Source of the DNA: Eunapius fragilis
Lineage: Eukaryota > Porifera > Demospongiae > Spongillida > Spongillidae
Length of the DNA: 64,000 nt
Assembly: GCA_963681505.1 (NCBI GenBank)
Contig: OY811986.1
Coordinates: 1,167,753-1,231,752, forward strand
Direction: 5' to 3'
The notes under the pieces were generated by a model that saw only the letters and a program-made list of their open reading frames with translations, searched no databases and had not been told where the DNA came from. The position numbers and the translations under genes are program-made. Shown here one piece after another: positions 1-11,599 of this stretch. Numbering within the stretch: position 1 is the first letter of the stretch; each line of letters begins with the position of its first letter.

Positions 1-375
1 GTGTATTATTGCCAGTCACCCCAAATAGTCACTAGTACTGTAATAGTTTTGAATATATTAAAAAGAGAGCGTTATATAAATGGCACGCGCACGTAATGAA
101 CAACTATATCATTACGCCGGCCGCCATTGTACGTACGTAATTCGCGAAACAGAAAAATAATAAATGACACTGCGATTTCCAAAGTCCCATATTCCATACG
201 GTCACAGGGAATGAACCAGGCAGTTAAAATATCAACCGCAATATAAATATATAAAATGTCCTATAATAATAATATTATAGCCTGTACACATGCATTGTCA
301 TGTTGCGCGTACAGTGGAGTTGATTATATTAAAACACTTCGACGATCGCACACACACATGCAAAAGCATGCACGA
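1..375. other. Non-coding left flank
   Basis: AT-rich sequence with no convincing coding potential, RNA gene or repeat. It lies just downstream of the 3' end of the minus-strand fibrinogen-like gene and probably includes its 3' UTR. Confidence 0.5.
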
Positions 376-1434
376 CTAAAATACATACAGCTCCAAGTTT
401 TGAAGCTGTACATCTTCATCCGCAAGGGTTTGGTCGTCGCAGATGCGAACCTCGATATCTGAAGTGGCTGTCGCTGATAGGGTCCTGTAGAACCAAGGCA
501 GGTTTGCATCGGCGCAACACGGCGCCAAGTTTCCAGAGCACGTCGGGCCGCTTCCTCCCCACAACGGGTAATTGTAATAGGTAGACGTACTGCCTCCCTG
601 CTGGCCCTGACAGTACCAGTTCGACCCCACGAATGCGGGCTTGGCGTTAACGAACTTGCTGGCGCTGCCGATGTAGCAAGGACAGCTCGAACCCCCTCCG
701 ACGGTGTATGTCCAGAGGTGTTGGCGCGAACCGGTGCTGCCATTGTACATGTGAGTGACGCTCACCCCGTCAACGTAGGGCTGGTCTATCGTGCAGGGAG
801 AGGTGGTGCAATAACTGTATCGAAAGAACCCGTCGTTGCTGTTGTAACTGTACCCTCGCATCCAACCGCAGACCTTGGCGTAGGACACGCCGTAAGTCGA
901 AAAAATGGTGGAGAAGCAGACATTATTGCCGGACCTTCCACACAGTCTTATGGTCGTCCCTGTAGGGTTGTTGAGCAACCAGGCAGGCGGACACGATTGG
1001 GTGGGGTCAGTCATATTTAGGTACGCGACCCTCATCCACCCGCGCGACCCGTTCAGGACCCGTTCTAGATCGCAATACACTCGCGTGGGAGCGTTTGTGG
1101 AGTTGACGATCCAGTAGTATCCGGAGCGATAAGCGGGCCTCAACTCTGCTATTGCTCGGCATGAATCTGCTGCGCAATTTGCGCTCAGAGCTAGATTCAA
1201 AATATAGGACAGGTTGGCGGAGACTTGCTGGGTTATTAGATCCGTAATATTCTGTGTGAGTGATGCCAGAAGCTGGCTAACGTCAGGGCATTGCTGGGTA
1301 CCTCCAAATACGGTAGGTTGTAGAGGAGTCGGTTGGAGGACGTATCCGATAGTTGTGACGAGAAGGCAACTTAGTGAAATTAGGAACGAAAAAACGTATC
1401 TTGCTTGTCTGTGTGTCACATGTACAGTGTGCAT
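376..1434 (-). CDS. Fibrinogen-like domain secreted or membrane-anchored protein
   Basis: Single-exon gene of 352 residues. A hydrophobic segment near residues 14-33 is a signal peptide or type II membrane anchor. A short linker with N-glycosylation sequons follows (NIT, NLS near residues 60-75). From about residue 90 the sequence shows the start of a fibrinogen C-terminal-like fold: a SCRAI motif, SGYYWI, VYCDLE and GWMRVAYLNM are recognisable hallmarks, followed by a Cys-rich region ending in DIEVRICDD. The classical calcium-binding and P-pocket part of vertebrate fibrinogen is not obvious, so this is the divergent type common in sponges and cnidarians. Such proteins are thought to act in recognition or adhesion outside the cell; the ligand is unknown. 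The ATG at 1434 is preferred because the hydrophobic segment follows directly. No introns or disruptions are seen. The family call is fairly sure, the function is not. Confidence 0.8.
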   Translation of the reverse strand: MHTVHVTHRQARYVFSFLISLSCLLVTTIGYVLQPTPLQPTVFGGTQQCPDVSQLLASLTQNITDLITQQVSANLSYILNLALSANCAADSCRAIAELRPAYRSGYYWIVNSTNAPTRVYCDLERVLNGSRGWMRVAYLNMTDPTQSCPPAWLLNNPTGTTIRLCGRSGNNVCFSTIFSTYGVSYAKVCGWMRGYSYNSNDGFFRYSYCTTSPCTIDQPYVDGVSVTHMYNGSTGSRQHLWTYTVGGGSSCPCYIGSASKFVNAKPAFVGSNWYCQGQQGGSTSTYYNYPLWGGSGPTCSGNLAPCCADANLPWFYRTLSATATSDIEVRICDDQTLADEDVQLQNLELYVF

Positions 1435-2438
1435 CTCGTATCCTACGAGACGTCGACAATCAAAGCAGGCGTGATTTCGTCATGTCAACTCAATATTCAT
1501 TGACTGCATGGCATTATGAATTCGCCTGAAAGTGCTTTGTATATATATATTTTGCATAACACCTAGCCTCGTCCCCAAGTACCTTGGCTGAGCTTATCTC
1601 GCTGTACCTATTCCACGCTAGTTATAAATACAAGTACAATGTTAATTCGTGAGAAGTGGTTTACTCATGGAAAGTTGCTTGCTATCCTTGGGGCTTTCAT
1701 TTTTTAGATTGAGTATTGCTGTTCTATATTTTGAATATACACATGCATGCCATCAATGTCAATCACCTTAGAGGTCTTTGTACGATTACGAGATTTTATT
1801 TATTTATTTTTTAACATCTCCTCCTAGGGGCTGTGCTGCTTTGGAGCATTTTAAAATATTTAGATTGCTTTTCCCAACAATCATTGCTCAGTTGGTCGTG
1901 CATGTGCAGCAGTGTTCAGTTACAGAGCTGAAAAGCTGGCTTTAATTGCGCATACTTCTTAGCTCCCTTTCAGGAGGGACCAATTGGAGGCAGACACATA
2001 ATCACTCATACTTCACTTAACATTTTGGCGGCAGTGAACACAATAAGAAAGGTAACAGACAGGTTTAACGTTTAATCATAAAATGAATCTGTGCATGCAT
2101 TCCGTAGAATCTATGCAAGGTGCAGTGAATAGCGTCCCATATCCTTAGACTGAAGAACATCACTTAGAAATGTTTGAAAATTCTTGATTGTGGGAAATAA
2201 TGATTTTATAATTCACCTCAATTGCACAAGGACAGCTGTTCCCTTAGTTACTGAACTGATCTTTAAAATCAGCATATAAACAGAAGCTACAAATGCCTGG
2301 AAGCCATGGATTGTGTAAGGAGAGAGTGCAAATAACTAAGTTATCAAAGCAATAAAGCATTGCACACAGTACTAAATTAAACCTTATGTCACAAAACTAT
2401 ATATTGTTAGCTCTAATAGCCAAGCACTTCGGACTGAG
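1435..2438. other. Intergenic region, no gene seen
   Basis: About 1 kb between two minus-strand genes. It is AT-rich and I see no coding segment. It should contain the promoter of the fibrinogen-like gene and the 3' UTR of the upstream gene, but no individual site can be named. Confidence 0.5.
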
Positions 2439-5400
2439 TTAGTTTTCAAGTAAAAACTCTCTCAATTCAGTCACATTAGTTACTTTGCATGACACATCTG
2501 TTTTTATCTGTGTTGAAAGCTCAGCATTCACAATGGGGAGTACAACAGATGAATTTAGAATTTTACTTGGAACTGAGGAACCCTTTGGAATGATGTTTAA
2601 CTTCTTTATAGTTAACCAAATATGGACAGCGATAGTAGCTAGGAAACATAGCAATGGAGCCCCAACGAATACTCCAGAGATGATAGCTTTATTACGATCA
2701 CCACTGATGGGTAATGGGGATATATAAAGGTAGGCCCCCGCAAGAACATTCAGATTGATGAGATAGAAAAACTCAACAGCACTCAATAGTCGTGTTTTGT
2801 ACATTCCTCCAGCGAAGAGACTAGGAATGAATAAAAGGCTTTGAACAATTATAATCATCAGGAAATTAAGGGTTGAGTCATTCAGTATGTTGACTGCAAA
2901 TACGAAGTAAAAAACAATTCTGGCTAGGAGTAGAACTCCTGTCCAAACACGAAAACGGTCTTCATATGGTCCATAGTGTGCATCAAAGAACGGCTTTAAT
3001 CTATTTACCCACTTCAGAGCCCTCCATTCAGAATATCTTTGCAATAGGGGAGCAAACAGAAGTAGTAAAGTGTATGGTGCAATGAAACCAATTGTTAGCA
3101 CAAGAGATAAGGTAAACAGGATGGCGTGCTTTGGCTCCAGGTACCTTATGGTTCCATCATATGTCCAGACTACTATAGTGTCATCATTGCTTCCAACGTA
3201 TATGCTTGTGGCTGCAAATGCTGTAATAACTGTCCTCAACAATTTTGCATATGACAGAAGCATCAATGTGGCAAGAACAGGGACTGTGTTATGCCTGAAG
3301 TATCGAGAGATTGGTATTGAAAACTTGCCCATAATGATAATGCATGAAGCCAAAATTAAAATATATAAAGGAAAAACAAACTGTAGCCATGTATGGCCAT
3401 ATGTATCCATTCCATCATAAAAACACAGAGGGATTCCGAAGTCAAGGTTGATCCAAGATATCAAAACTGAAAGAAAGTCAATGAAGCCATTGTATCCATA
3501 TGAAGGGAATATGCTGGCACTGCTTATGCTGACTACATTAGCAAAGTAGATTAGCCCATTGATACTTCCCGTGGTTATTGTGAGGTTGCAGACAAAGAGG
3601 AGTATAACTAATATCAGTCCAGCTACCATGAACAGGAGAAGTAAGAAAAGACTATATTTGGAACACATCTCACAATGACCTGATCCAAATGTCATACTGA
3701 ATCCTTCAGCACATTTCCCACAAATTAATCCAGTTCTATTGAAAGCACACTGGAGATCTGAACTATTTACACTGCTCAAATTGACTGGAATTAAGTCCCC
3801 TTTGCAATAGTTGAATGGACAGTTGTCATGGACTGCAGTCATATTGTTGTATTGTCCAACCCAGATATCATTTCCACGTAGAATGATTTGTTTTTTGATG
3901 TCACATGTTACGTTATGTTTTCTAAATAGGCTGTCGCAAATGCATATGTAGGATCCATTCCTATCAAGCTCAAAACCTAATGGACACCCCAATGTATTTA
4001 TGTGCATAAATAGATGATTGACATCATCGAAGAAATTTGGTCTTGATATGCTTGAGAAGGAAGAGACCAGAAGAATGCTGTTGTTCTCAAGGTTTTTTGT
4101 TGGAGTGTAATCTAGGAGTGAGCACTCCTTCTGTGGTAGCTGTGCACCAAGTAACACATATTGTGAGCAGCCATCTTGTGTAGGACGGCAGTAGTAAGCA
4201 ATAATTGGAGTTGGTGATGATCCATTCCTCTGACCAGCAGTAATCACTGACACTTGAATACTCTGACCTGGATATGCTGTAAAATTGACATCGGCAATGT
4301 TGCAATAAGGAATGTCATCATAACATATGCATACATTGAATGCATCAGATGAAACTTCAGGTAAAGAATTGTTGTGTTCCTTGTAATCACAGATGGTCTC
4401 AAAAACATCCCCTGGTTTAGCCCCTCCATAAACGTCCTGTGTGTTAAGTGTGCACGTATCCAGGTTATTGCCATACAACACACTGCCAGATATATTAGCA
4501 ACATTGTTCTGAAAGGTCATGTGAACACCTGGGTTACCAAGGGTACCATTTATATCATAGACATCAAAGAAACACGAAGAAGTAGTGGTTAGTGTCTGAT
4601 CACATGTTGCTGTGTATATCGCACCTCCATAAGCAGGGGCACTGTTTTGGGTAAAAGTGATGTTCACTGGTGCAACAAGAACCATCATGGAGCTTGACAG
4701 TAGCTGGATAGCTCCTCCTGTGTCAAGACTTGTATTGTTTTCAAATTGAATGACCCCACGGAAGAAAATAATGCTACTCATTGTAGCAGAGATAGCTCCC
4801 TGTGCGTTTTGGGTTAATGATGAGTTTGTTATATTGATAGAAGTCATAATTAAGGATAGACCTCTATTTTGAGTTGTGCCCATGATTATACAGCTGTCAA
4901 GTAATACTTGTTGACTTCCATTGAATGTTATGCCTTCAGAATTGAAGTTAAACATGCAACGCTTCACAAAAATAGCACTGTTCTGGGCATTAAGTCCAAA
5001 TCTGTAGTTGTCAGCAATAGTGGAGTTCAACATGCTGATTGTGCTAGCAATAGACAAAATGGCATCTTGATTTCGAATAAAGATCGAGTTTTGTATTTGA
5101 GACTTTTTCACCTCATTGAGGCTAATTCCAATCTCAACACTGTTTTCAATAGAGATGCTGCTAATGGTGAGATTATTTATAGTGTCAAAGTAAAGAGCAG
5201 TTCTCAGTCCTGGATCTGCAGCATTATAATCAATCTGAGCACCACAACCAGAGATGATTAGGTTAGAGATGGATAATTGGGTGACATTCTTGAAGGCTAT
5301 GCCTGATTGATTGCTGCACAGAATCCTGCTGAGGGATGTATTGTACATACTGCTTTGATAGCCAATAAGATCTCCATATCCAACAAAAGACACATAGCTT

Positions 5401-5666
5401 AAATTTTGTATCCACCAGAGGTCACCAATTGATAGCCAATGATCACCTGATGTGAACACCAAGGTCACTTCTGAAGGTAGCACCATATTTTCAGCATACC
5501 ATGAAAGGTCATGGCACTCTGGAAGGGTTGCATTAAGACTCGGTGTATTGCCAGTGGACGACGCCACACAGAAAGTGTTGTTCCCTGGAGCTGCACTGAT
5601 GCCCTCTACTGTGAGGTAGATGGAGATGGCCAACCAGAGCACACACTCTGCATGTGTACTTTTCAT
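2439..5666 (-). CDS. Large beta-helix ectodomain protein with C-terminal multi-TM region
   Basis: Intronless gene of 1075 residues. Residues 1-25 form a signal peptide. Residues about 60-400 contain short repeats rich in Asn, Ser and Ile (for example SISNLIISGCGA, ISMLNSTIADN) of the pectin-lyase-like right-handed beta-helix type, with many N-glycosylation sequons. Residues about 400-660 are Cys-rich and end in a GLICGKCAEGFS motif. From about residue 665 there are seven or more strongly hydrophobic segments, starting with YSLFLLLLFMVAGLILVILL and including a conserved-looking FGIPLCFYDGMD loop, then a cytoplasmic tail. This architecture is, to my knowledge, a large uncharacterised family in sponges and some other early animals, sometimes labelled as outer-membrane-like because of the beta-helix. 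A role as adhesion or receptor protein is inference. The frame is open throughout and the ATG gives a clean signal peptide. Confidence 0.82.
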   Translation of the reverse strand: MKSTHAECVLWLAISIYLTVEGISAAPGNNTFCVASSTGNTPSLNATLPECHDLSWYAENMVLPSEVTLVFTSGDHWLSIGDLWWIQNLSYVSFVGYGDLIGYQSSMYNTSLSRILCSNQSGIAFKNVTQLSISNLIISGCGAQIDYNAADPGLRTALYFDTINNLTISSISIENSVEIGISLNEVKKSQIQNSIFIRNQDAILSIASTISMLNSTIADNYRFGLNAQNSAIFVKRCMFNFNSEGITFNGSQQVLLDSCIIMGTTQNRGLSLIMTSINITNSSLTQNAQGAISATMSSIIFFRGVIQFENNTSLDTGGAIQLLSSSMMVLVAPVNITFTQNSAPAYGGAIYTATCDQTLTTTSSCFFDVYDINGTLGNPGVHMTFQNNVANISGSVLYGNNLDTCTLNTQDVYGGAKPGDVFETICDYKEHNNSLPEVSSDAFNVCICYDDIPYCNIADVNFTAYPGQSIQVSVITAGQRNGSSPTPIIAYYCRPTQDGCSQYVLLGAQLPQKECSLLDYTPTKNLENNSILLVSSFSSISRPNFFDDVNHLFMHINTLGCPLGFELDRNGSYICICDSLFRKHNVTCDIKKQIILRGNDIWVGQYNNMTAVHDNCPFNYCKGDLIPVNLSSVNSSDLQCAFNRTGLICGKCAEGFSMTFGSGHCEMCSKYSLFLLLLFMVAGLILVILLFVCNLTITTGSINGLIYFANVVSISSASIFPSYGYNGFIDFLSVLISWINLDFGIPLCFYDGMDTYGHTWLQFVFPLYILILASCIIIMGKFSIPISRYFRHNTVPVLATLMLLSYAKLLRTVITAFAATSIYVGSNDDTIVVWTYDGTIRYLEPKHAILFTLSLVLTIGFIAPYTLLLLFAPLLQRYSEWRALKWVNRLKPFFDAHYGPYEDRFRVWTGVLLLARIVFYFVFAVNILNDSTLNFLMIIIVQSLLFIPSLFAGGMYKTRLLSAVEFFYLINLNVLAGAYLYISPLPISGDRNKAIISGVFVGAPLLCFLATIAVHIWLTIKKLNIIPKGSSVPSKILNSSVVLPIVNAELSTQIKTDVSCKVTNVTELREFLLEN

Positions 5667-6556
5667 TGACCTCCTTGAGTGAAAGATTGCAAGACAAATG
5701 TAAGTAATTCGTATGCATGTAAAAATTAATTAACCAATATCCTACATACTATTCATTCATTGCACGCCCCCATGCAGCTGATGTAACAGTTATGGATTCC
5801 ACTCATGATGTCACTCCGAAATGTGTTTACACAATTCCGCGCTGGATATACTGTAGTGATTCTAATATGGTCCGAGGCCTTTTGTGGATCTGTCTGTATG
5901 CAAGGCACCTGCGGGCTGCAGAGTTACGTGCGAAAAAAATGCTTGGATATGAGAAATCCAGCCTACGCAAGCGCACAACAAATATACAATCATCTAGCAA
6001 ATCAAATACGATTTTTGGCCAAATTCTGATATACGATGATAAATCACTTGTATACAATCCGGTAACCGGATTGTACATCCAATCCTATATGACTATAGTC
6101 ATATAGGATTGGATGCGCTTAGCCTATAAAACGTAGCAGAAATTACACGCGCGAAAGCTACTTTTCGCCACCCTATAAATGCCGATTTTCCGGCAGAAGT
6201 TGAGCCGTCACCGAGCATCCGAGCATGGCGTATATATTATTACAATTAATTGCAATCAACTGCAATGCACGCCGAGTCCCATGAAATAGCGGCAAACAAC
6301 TAACCTGACACAGAAGTTCATCTCGCTGCTGCCTATAATTAATTGCTGGCACTGTTACCGAATAGTTTCTCCTACGCAACTCCTCCGCGCATAATAATAA
6401 CCACTGACGGTAGTTCTACGGGTAATTAGAAGTTTGCTTAAATTCATAATAATATCGCACATCAGGGACGTTGCACTCAATATATGAGTGGTCGGGTGAA
6501 TTTAATTATAATTACACAACTGTTTACACAATGAACTGTTGTAGCAAACTTACAAA
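5667..6556. other. Intergenic region with paired palindromes
   Basis: No supported gene. Short overlapping open frames on both strands near 5.8-6.1 kb have no recognisable motif. The notable content is the pair of adjacent palindromes at 6053-6115, listed separately. The right part borders the 3' end of the decayed hAT element. Confidence 0.5.
6053..6115. repeat. Two abutting palindromes (23 bp and perfect 40 bp)
   Basis: Positions 6053-6075 form an inverted repeat that is perfect except for the single central base. Positions 6076-6115 are a perfect 40-bp palindrome centred on GACTATAGTC. They touch without a spacer. They could be MITE tips, transposon sub-terminal hairpins or a stem-loop transcript. 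The outer bases of the second palindrome (CCAATCCTATAT) resemble the inner TIR of the MITE at 20.5 kb. Confidence 0.8.
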
Positions 6557-8937
6557 TTAAAATAGAGAAAACAACCCTGCCCGATGTTGTGAACCCTTCA
6601 CAAAGCTATTAAGTGTATCCTTAAGGTCAAGTGTATCTGTTCTTTCTTTGTGAACATTAATGATCAAGCCGTTTCTGAGACATTTTGGTCCTGAGATATG
6701 TTTTAACCCGCCTAAGAGCACTGAACGATCTTTCTGATGTTGCATTTGTTGCAGGCATTACTAAAACAAGTTGAAGTACTTTTTTCACTTCAGACAACAG
6801 ACTTTGTTGATCCTGAGAGAGAGAGGTGAAGTAATCCTTGACATCAAAGATACTCATATCATTTTTCAATGGCTCTTTAAGAACCTGCTGAAAATGCAAT
6901 CCAAATGTGATAAGTTGTGCCTCAAGTAGACCATTGTTAAAATCATCATGCACCACCATACAAGGAGCAAATACCATTTAGATCATCTTCCAACTTCTCA
7001 TGCTTCATTGCTTTTATCAAGAGAGCTTCCAATTGCTGGTATTTTTTTGTATCCGGGTTGATCAAAACGTTCTTGTATGGCGGCAATGATAAAACCTGCC
7101 TGTATAAGGCTTTTGGGTCTGCATGAAAATCACAATCAGACTTACCATCATCAAACCTCTTGGGTTTTTTCCTGATTCTAGGAAGCTGAGGTTCATCGAC
7201 ATTTAATTTGGATGCCATAAGGTTAACCTTATCCCACAAAAGATCAAAATATGTATCATTGCGAAGTGATTTTAACGTAGCAATAGTCATAACAGCAATT
7301 TCATGTCCTTCCATAGCAGACATGGATTTGTGTTGCAGAGTGCAACTAAGATTATCTGAGTGCTTCAAGTTAAGACCATCTCACCTAAAATGACTCCATA
7401 CAAGTAATCGAAGGTTTTCATCTGAGCTGATACCCCATGAATTCTTGCTTTTACTTTAGTATCATTGCTTACATCAACTGACTCTTCCCATGTCAATTGC
7501 AAAACTTTTAATTATACTACCAAGTGCATCTGCTCTTGCAGTCCATCCGGTAGGACATAGTGTTCTGATTCCAACAGTTGGAGCATCAAGCAAGTTTGTT
7601 TTAATCTTTTTGAGAATTGCTTCTCTTTTTGGGGAATATTTTATAAGTTTTATGATTTCATATGTTGTTTCTAAAGCATTTCTCATAACCTTGGATTGTT
7701 TTACTGTGTCAGCAACAGCAAGATTTAATGCATGACCATAGCAATGGGTGAAAATTGCTCTTGGTTCAATGTCTGCTATTTGTTTGGCAACACCACTCCT
7801 TATCCCACTCATCACACTTGCCCCATCGTAGCATTGTCCACGTAGTTTTGACATTGGAAGATTCATTCGTACCATGATCGCATCCTTGACCACAGATACC
7901 AAAGTTGTAGCATCAGTGGAATCAACAGCATATAAGCCTAAAAACTCTTCATGCACTTGCAGTTCTTCAGTGACATGTCTTATGACAAGTGTAACCTGCT
8001 CCATGTTGGATGAATCAGTAGTTTCATCTATTATAATGGTCAGAAAAGGAGAAGACTGGAGCTCAGCCATGATTTCTCTTAGCACTTGGAGACTCATTGT
8101 TTGAATGATTTCATTTTGTATTTCTGGACTGGTGTAAACATTGTCCTTTTTAACAAGCCAGTTTTTGACACTGTAAGCTTTCATATGTATGAGTTGCTTA
8201 GATTTCCATCTTGATCATCATCATCACCTCTGAGGGCCAATCCTTGTCTACACAGAAACCGAATGCATTGTATGATTTCAAACAAACAGTGCCGATTGTT
8301 CTGTTTTTCTGCAGCATGTTGCTTTGACAAAAGCTCTCCAACATCTGGGGTTGTTGTAGAAGGAAGAGTTACCATCACCATTACTGCTTCTTTGTGAAAG
8401 AGCTTGATTCATGGTTCCTGAACGATACTGTAGCATCTTTCCAATTAGAGAAGCCAACAACCACCTGCCACAATGATGAAAAGCACAAAAGTTACAAGTA
8501 CTGCATAAAGAATGGGCCAAAAATCAAAACATGGCATGTAAAAAAAAAATTACATGCATCTATTGGTTAAAAGTCTAATTGAATGCTATACAACATGTAT
8601 AATTATATTGCAAACATGTGCATGCAAAAAAGTACTGGATGCATGTACTTACAAACACTGGCTCTGCATGGTTGTTTTGCAGTAACACGTTTAAGCTTGC
8701 AGGCCTCAATACATGTATGGCAGAATACTGCGTCCTTTGCCTCATCGTATAGTGAAGAAAAGGCCACTTTGCAAACCATTGTGGTTTGAAGCTTCGCTGT
8801 TCTACCTTTTTAACGCCAAATGAACGCTTCGGGAACTTGAAACCCAATGCCGGCTGGTGAGGTCGATTGAATACATGTACACGAGTTTCACTTTGAGAAG
8901 GTGAACCCTCAGAATAGCTTGTAGAACAAGTTGCCAT
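6557..8937 (-). mobile_element. Decayed hAT transposon (TTF zinc finger / hAT dimerisation type)
   Basis: Read 5' to 3' on the minus strand, this region shows the typical order of an animal hAT transposase of the ZMYM/TTF-finger type. A TTF-type zinc finger module (FGVKK..RSF..QWF..WPFLHY, then CHTC in a shifted frame) lies at 8650-8900. A probable 188-bp intron follows at 8465-8652 (GTAAGT donor, GGCAG acceptor). Next comes a KQ..NR..LF.IIQCIRFL..QGLALRG block (8200-8330) and the RNase H-like core (7474-8184), with catalytic candidates in IIDETTD and CYDGASVMSG and the CYGHALNLAVAD motif. The C-terminal dimerisation block has ATNATSERSFSALRRVKTYL near 6.75 kb and a tail ending near 6557. The pieces lie in several frames with at least five frame changes, so the copy is dead. 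Terminal repeats and an 8-bp target duplication were not found. Confidence 0.85.
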
Positions 8938-10937
8938 ATGATTATTGGGTCCGAGCCAATGGTAATGTCAGAATCGGCGCAGTAGATAGGAATCACTAAG
9001 GAATCGGTTAATCGCTTGCAAAATGATAGCTTTCTAAATGATGCTCACAAAATAATAGTTACTTGTCTAGTAACGCATTAATATTTTGGTCACTGCGCAC
9101 CAATGATAAAACCGGTTATTATTAACAACGGGATAGTAAAATGTAGCCTTGTTCCCAGACCCAAACATTCGCAGCTGCGAATTGATTACAGATAGATTAC
9201 ATCACTGTTACGTGAATAGCGGAGTTGTAATCAATCCGCAACTGCGATGTTAACTAAACGAAAAGACGCAGATTTAAAAAAAAAAAGTGCTGGGGAAAAG
9301 TGGTCCGGCGAAAGCCGGACTTGCTGGACCTATTCCTACGTCCCTGCACATTCATTGGTGTGAATGGATTCCGTAGGTTACACGATAGATCATAGCGCAC
9401 TCTATTATCTATGCGTACATAACGCACCTTTTGTAGTAGTTGCATTCACTGCCATGACCCGATCGATGTCACATCATCATGCGGGCATAATTATCATCTT
9501 GTATCACAATCCCCTCCCACTCCTCCGTCTGAACTGAAATAATGGCGATTTTACCGCAAAAAAAAAAGTATGTAGTTTTAAATGACAGCCATTTAAAGAC
9601 TTTATGGTGCCCTTTCTACCCATGTATGTGCACCTGCAGATCGTGAAGTTATAGGTGGCATGACATTGCAGTGATTGCACATACTCCCATGCATGCAGCT
9701 ACTCCAAAGAAAATGCAATTCAGCACTATATAGACCATATTCACGCGCCGGCTGCATATTATCCATGTCGGCGGTTTACATTTTCGACAATTTTCGGACC
9801 TGCTCATTCATTTTTCAACAGCTATTTGGTTTTTCGACTTGTTTTGTACGTTGAGACCTTTCTGTTCCCACCTGGGGGGTTGAGGTTAACTAGTGTGAGT
9901 ATATGACCCTCCGCGGCTGTGACCGGCCATTAGCGCCCTCTAATATTGCCGTCCATGCATTTGAATGTCACAACCGCTCTTTTTTAAGTGTAGCTAAGCA
10001 AAAATGAATCCTTCGCTCTTGACATCCACACTGTGTAGAAGCATGCCTGAATTAACTATAAAGAAATGGCGTAGTGAACTCTCTTCCTAGCATAATGCTG
10101 TTGGTAGTTTATACGTTAACTCGCCGTATGTTGTTGCTCATGCACGCGTCGTCATGCAGTCAGAAGATTGGCTGTGCATGATGTCACGGAGTTCATAATG
10201 GCGGATGGAGGGATATACACCACAGGGCGTGTTCCACGGGGAATGGTTTTGACACAGATGCAAACCAAAGGAAGCGAAGGTTGCCAAAACGCAGACCAAG
10301 TGCACCTCGAAAATCTCGTTTGTCAGTGCATAGAGCTATCAGAGCGATATTTTATAATACAATATCTCTGCTAAACCAAAACTCCTTCTCGCGGTCTTGA
10401 ATTCGAATGCCTTTACTGTGGCAGTTGGAAACCCGCCCACCGAAGGCGAAGTCATTTATATATAGAGAATAGCCATAGTTAGTATATACAGAGCAGTGCA
10501 CGTGTACATCATGACATCATGCATTGCCATAATGCTGGGCGCGAGAAAACACGGTAGGAAGAAGCCGGGGATTCATTTAAAGCAACTTTATTACGTTTCT
10601 TTAATGGTTGTGGCTAGGGAGCCGGTACCGGCCCTCGAAAAGACTGATGCTAGGCTACCGGTACCGGCTCTCTGAAATAAATTCACTGGAAGCCTATACC
10701 GGCGCCGGAAATTAAAGATTGCTGCTGGAGGCTACATAGATTCGTTAGATGGAAAGGCTGACGCTGTAAGACACTGACAATGGGAACTTGGTAACTGGTG
10801 CTAGCAACACTACATGCACGTTAATTTATCGTTACCATTTAGCCATGCTGAAATGCCCTCCCATCATGTACAGGTGCATGTATAACGTATTTGGTTTGAA
10901 ATATTGTAAAATTAGAATGAAGTGTATAACATCAATT
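8938..10937. other. Non-coding region between two transposon remnants
   Basis: About 2 kb with no supported coding segment. It contains a perfect 7-bp-stem hairpin with a GAAA loop at 9303-9320 and a small inverted repeat built on CCGGTACCGG near 10.62-10.67 kb. Parts may be unrecognised ends of the flanking hAT and MULE copies. Confidence 0.45.
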
Positions 10938-11599
10938 TCACAATGCAAGTTTTGTGATAATGCTGGATTTGCTTTTATTGACTGTTTCAGCTGTGAAAGG
11001 GAATGGACTCAGATAGTTCGCTTTGTAACAGTTCAAAAGGTGATTTCTCATTCGAGATTCATCAAACTTGAGTTTTGAAACATCATCACTTCTTGCAGCA
11101 TGGTAGGCATGAGCTATTGCAAACACACCACAGTTCATAGAACCTCTTTTCTATTGCTGGACAGATGGACAATTGATTGTTAGTACTTCGACTTTTGAAA
11201 TACTTCCAAAAAGTGCTGTGATTGATGCCTTTAACATTGCAGTCAGTCTTCCCCTTGATACACTGTCATAAAGATGCAACACACCCTTGATGTACACAAT
11301 AGTTACCCAATGTTGGTGACCATCATACAAAATCTGAACTGCTATATGGATACGAGAAAGAGTGATGCATATTTTAATTTAATAGCAGGACATAAATTTT
11401 TCATTACCATCTCCTGTAATGGCTTCAAATTGCTTTGTTTGACAGAGAAGGGTCTGCTGACAGCCCTGAAAACGTGGAAACTGTTGCTTAACTAAGAGAT
11501 GAGCAGCTGTCATGTGGGTGTAGTGAAGCATTTCTCTAATCTTTTGCAGATCTTGTATATCAATTGTTATAAGACCGAGACTTGAAAAGCGATTAACTG
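10938..11599 (-). pseudogene. Ulp1/C48-like cysteine protease module of the MULE
   Basis: Two exons on the minus strand can be read: 11408-11599 and 10938-11341, joined by a 66-bp intron (GTAATG donor, ATATAG acceptor). The upstream exon has HMTAAHLLVKQQFPRFQGCQ and QTLLCQTKQFEAI, which match the N-terminal part of transposon-borne Ulp1 domains. The downstream exon has the catalytic-order motifs HQHWVTI (His), LHLYDSVS (Asp) and MNCGVFAIAHA (Cys), then MRNHLLNCYKANYLSPFP. Glutamine QQ before the Cys is followed by one amber stop. The catalytic residues are all present, so decay looks recent in this part. Upstream exon boundaries are approximate. Confidence 0.7.
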
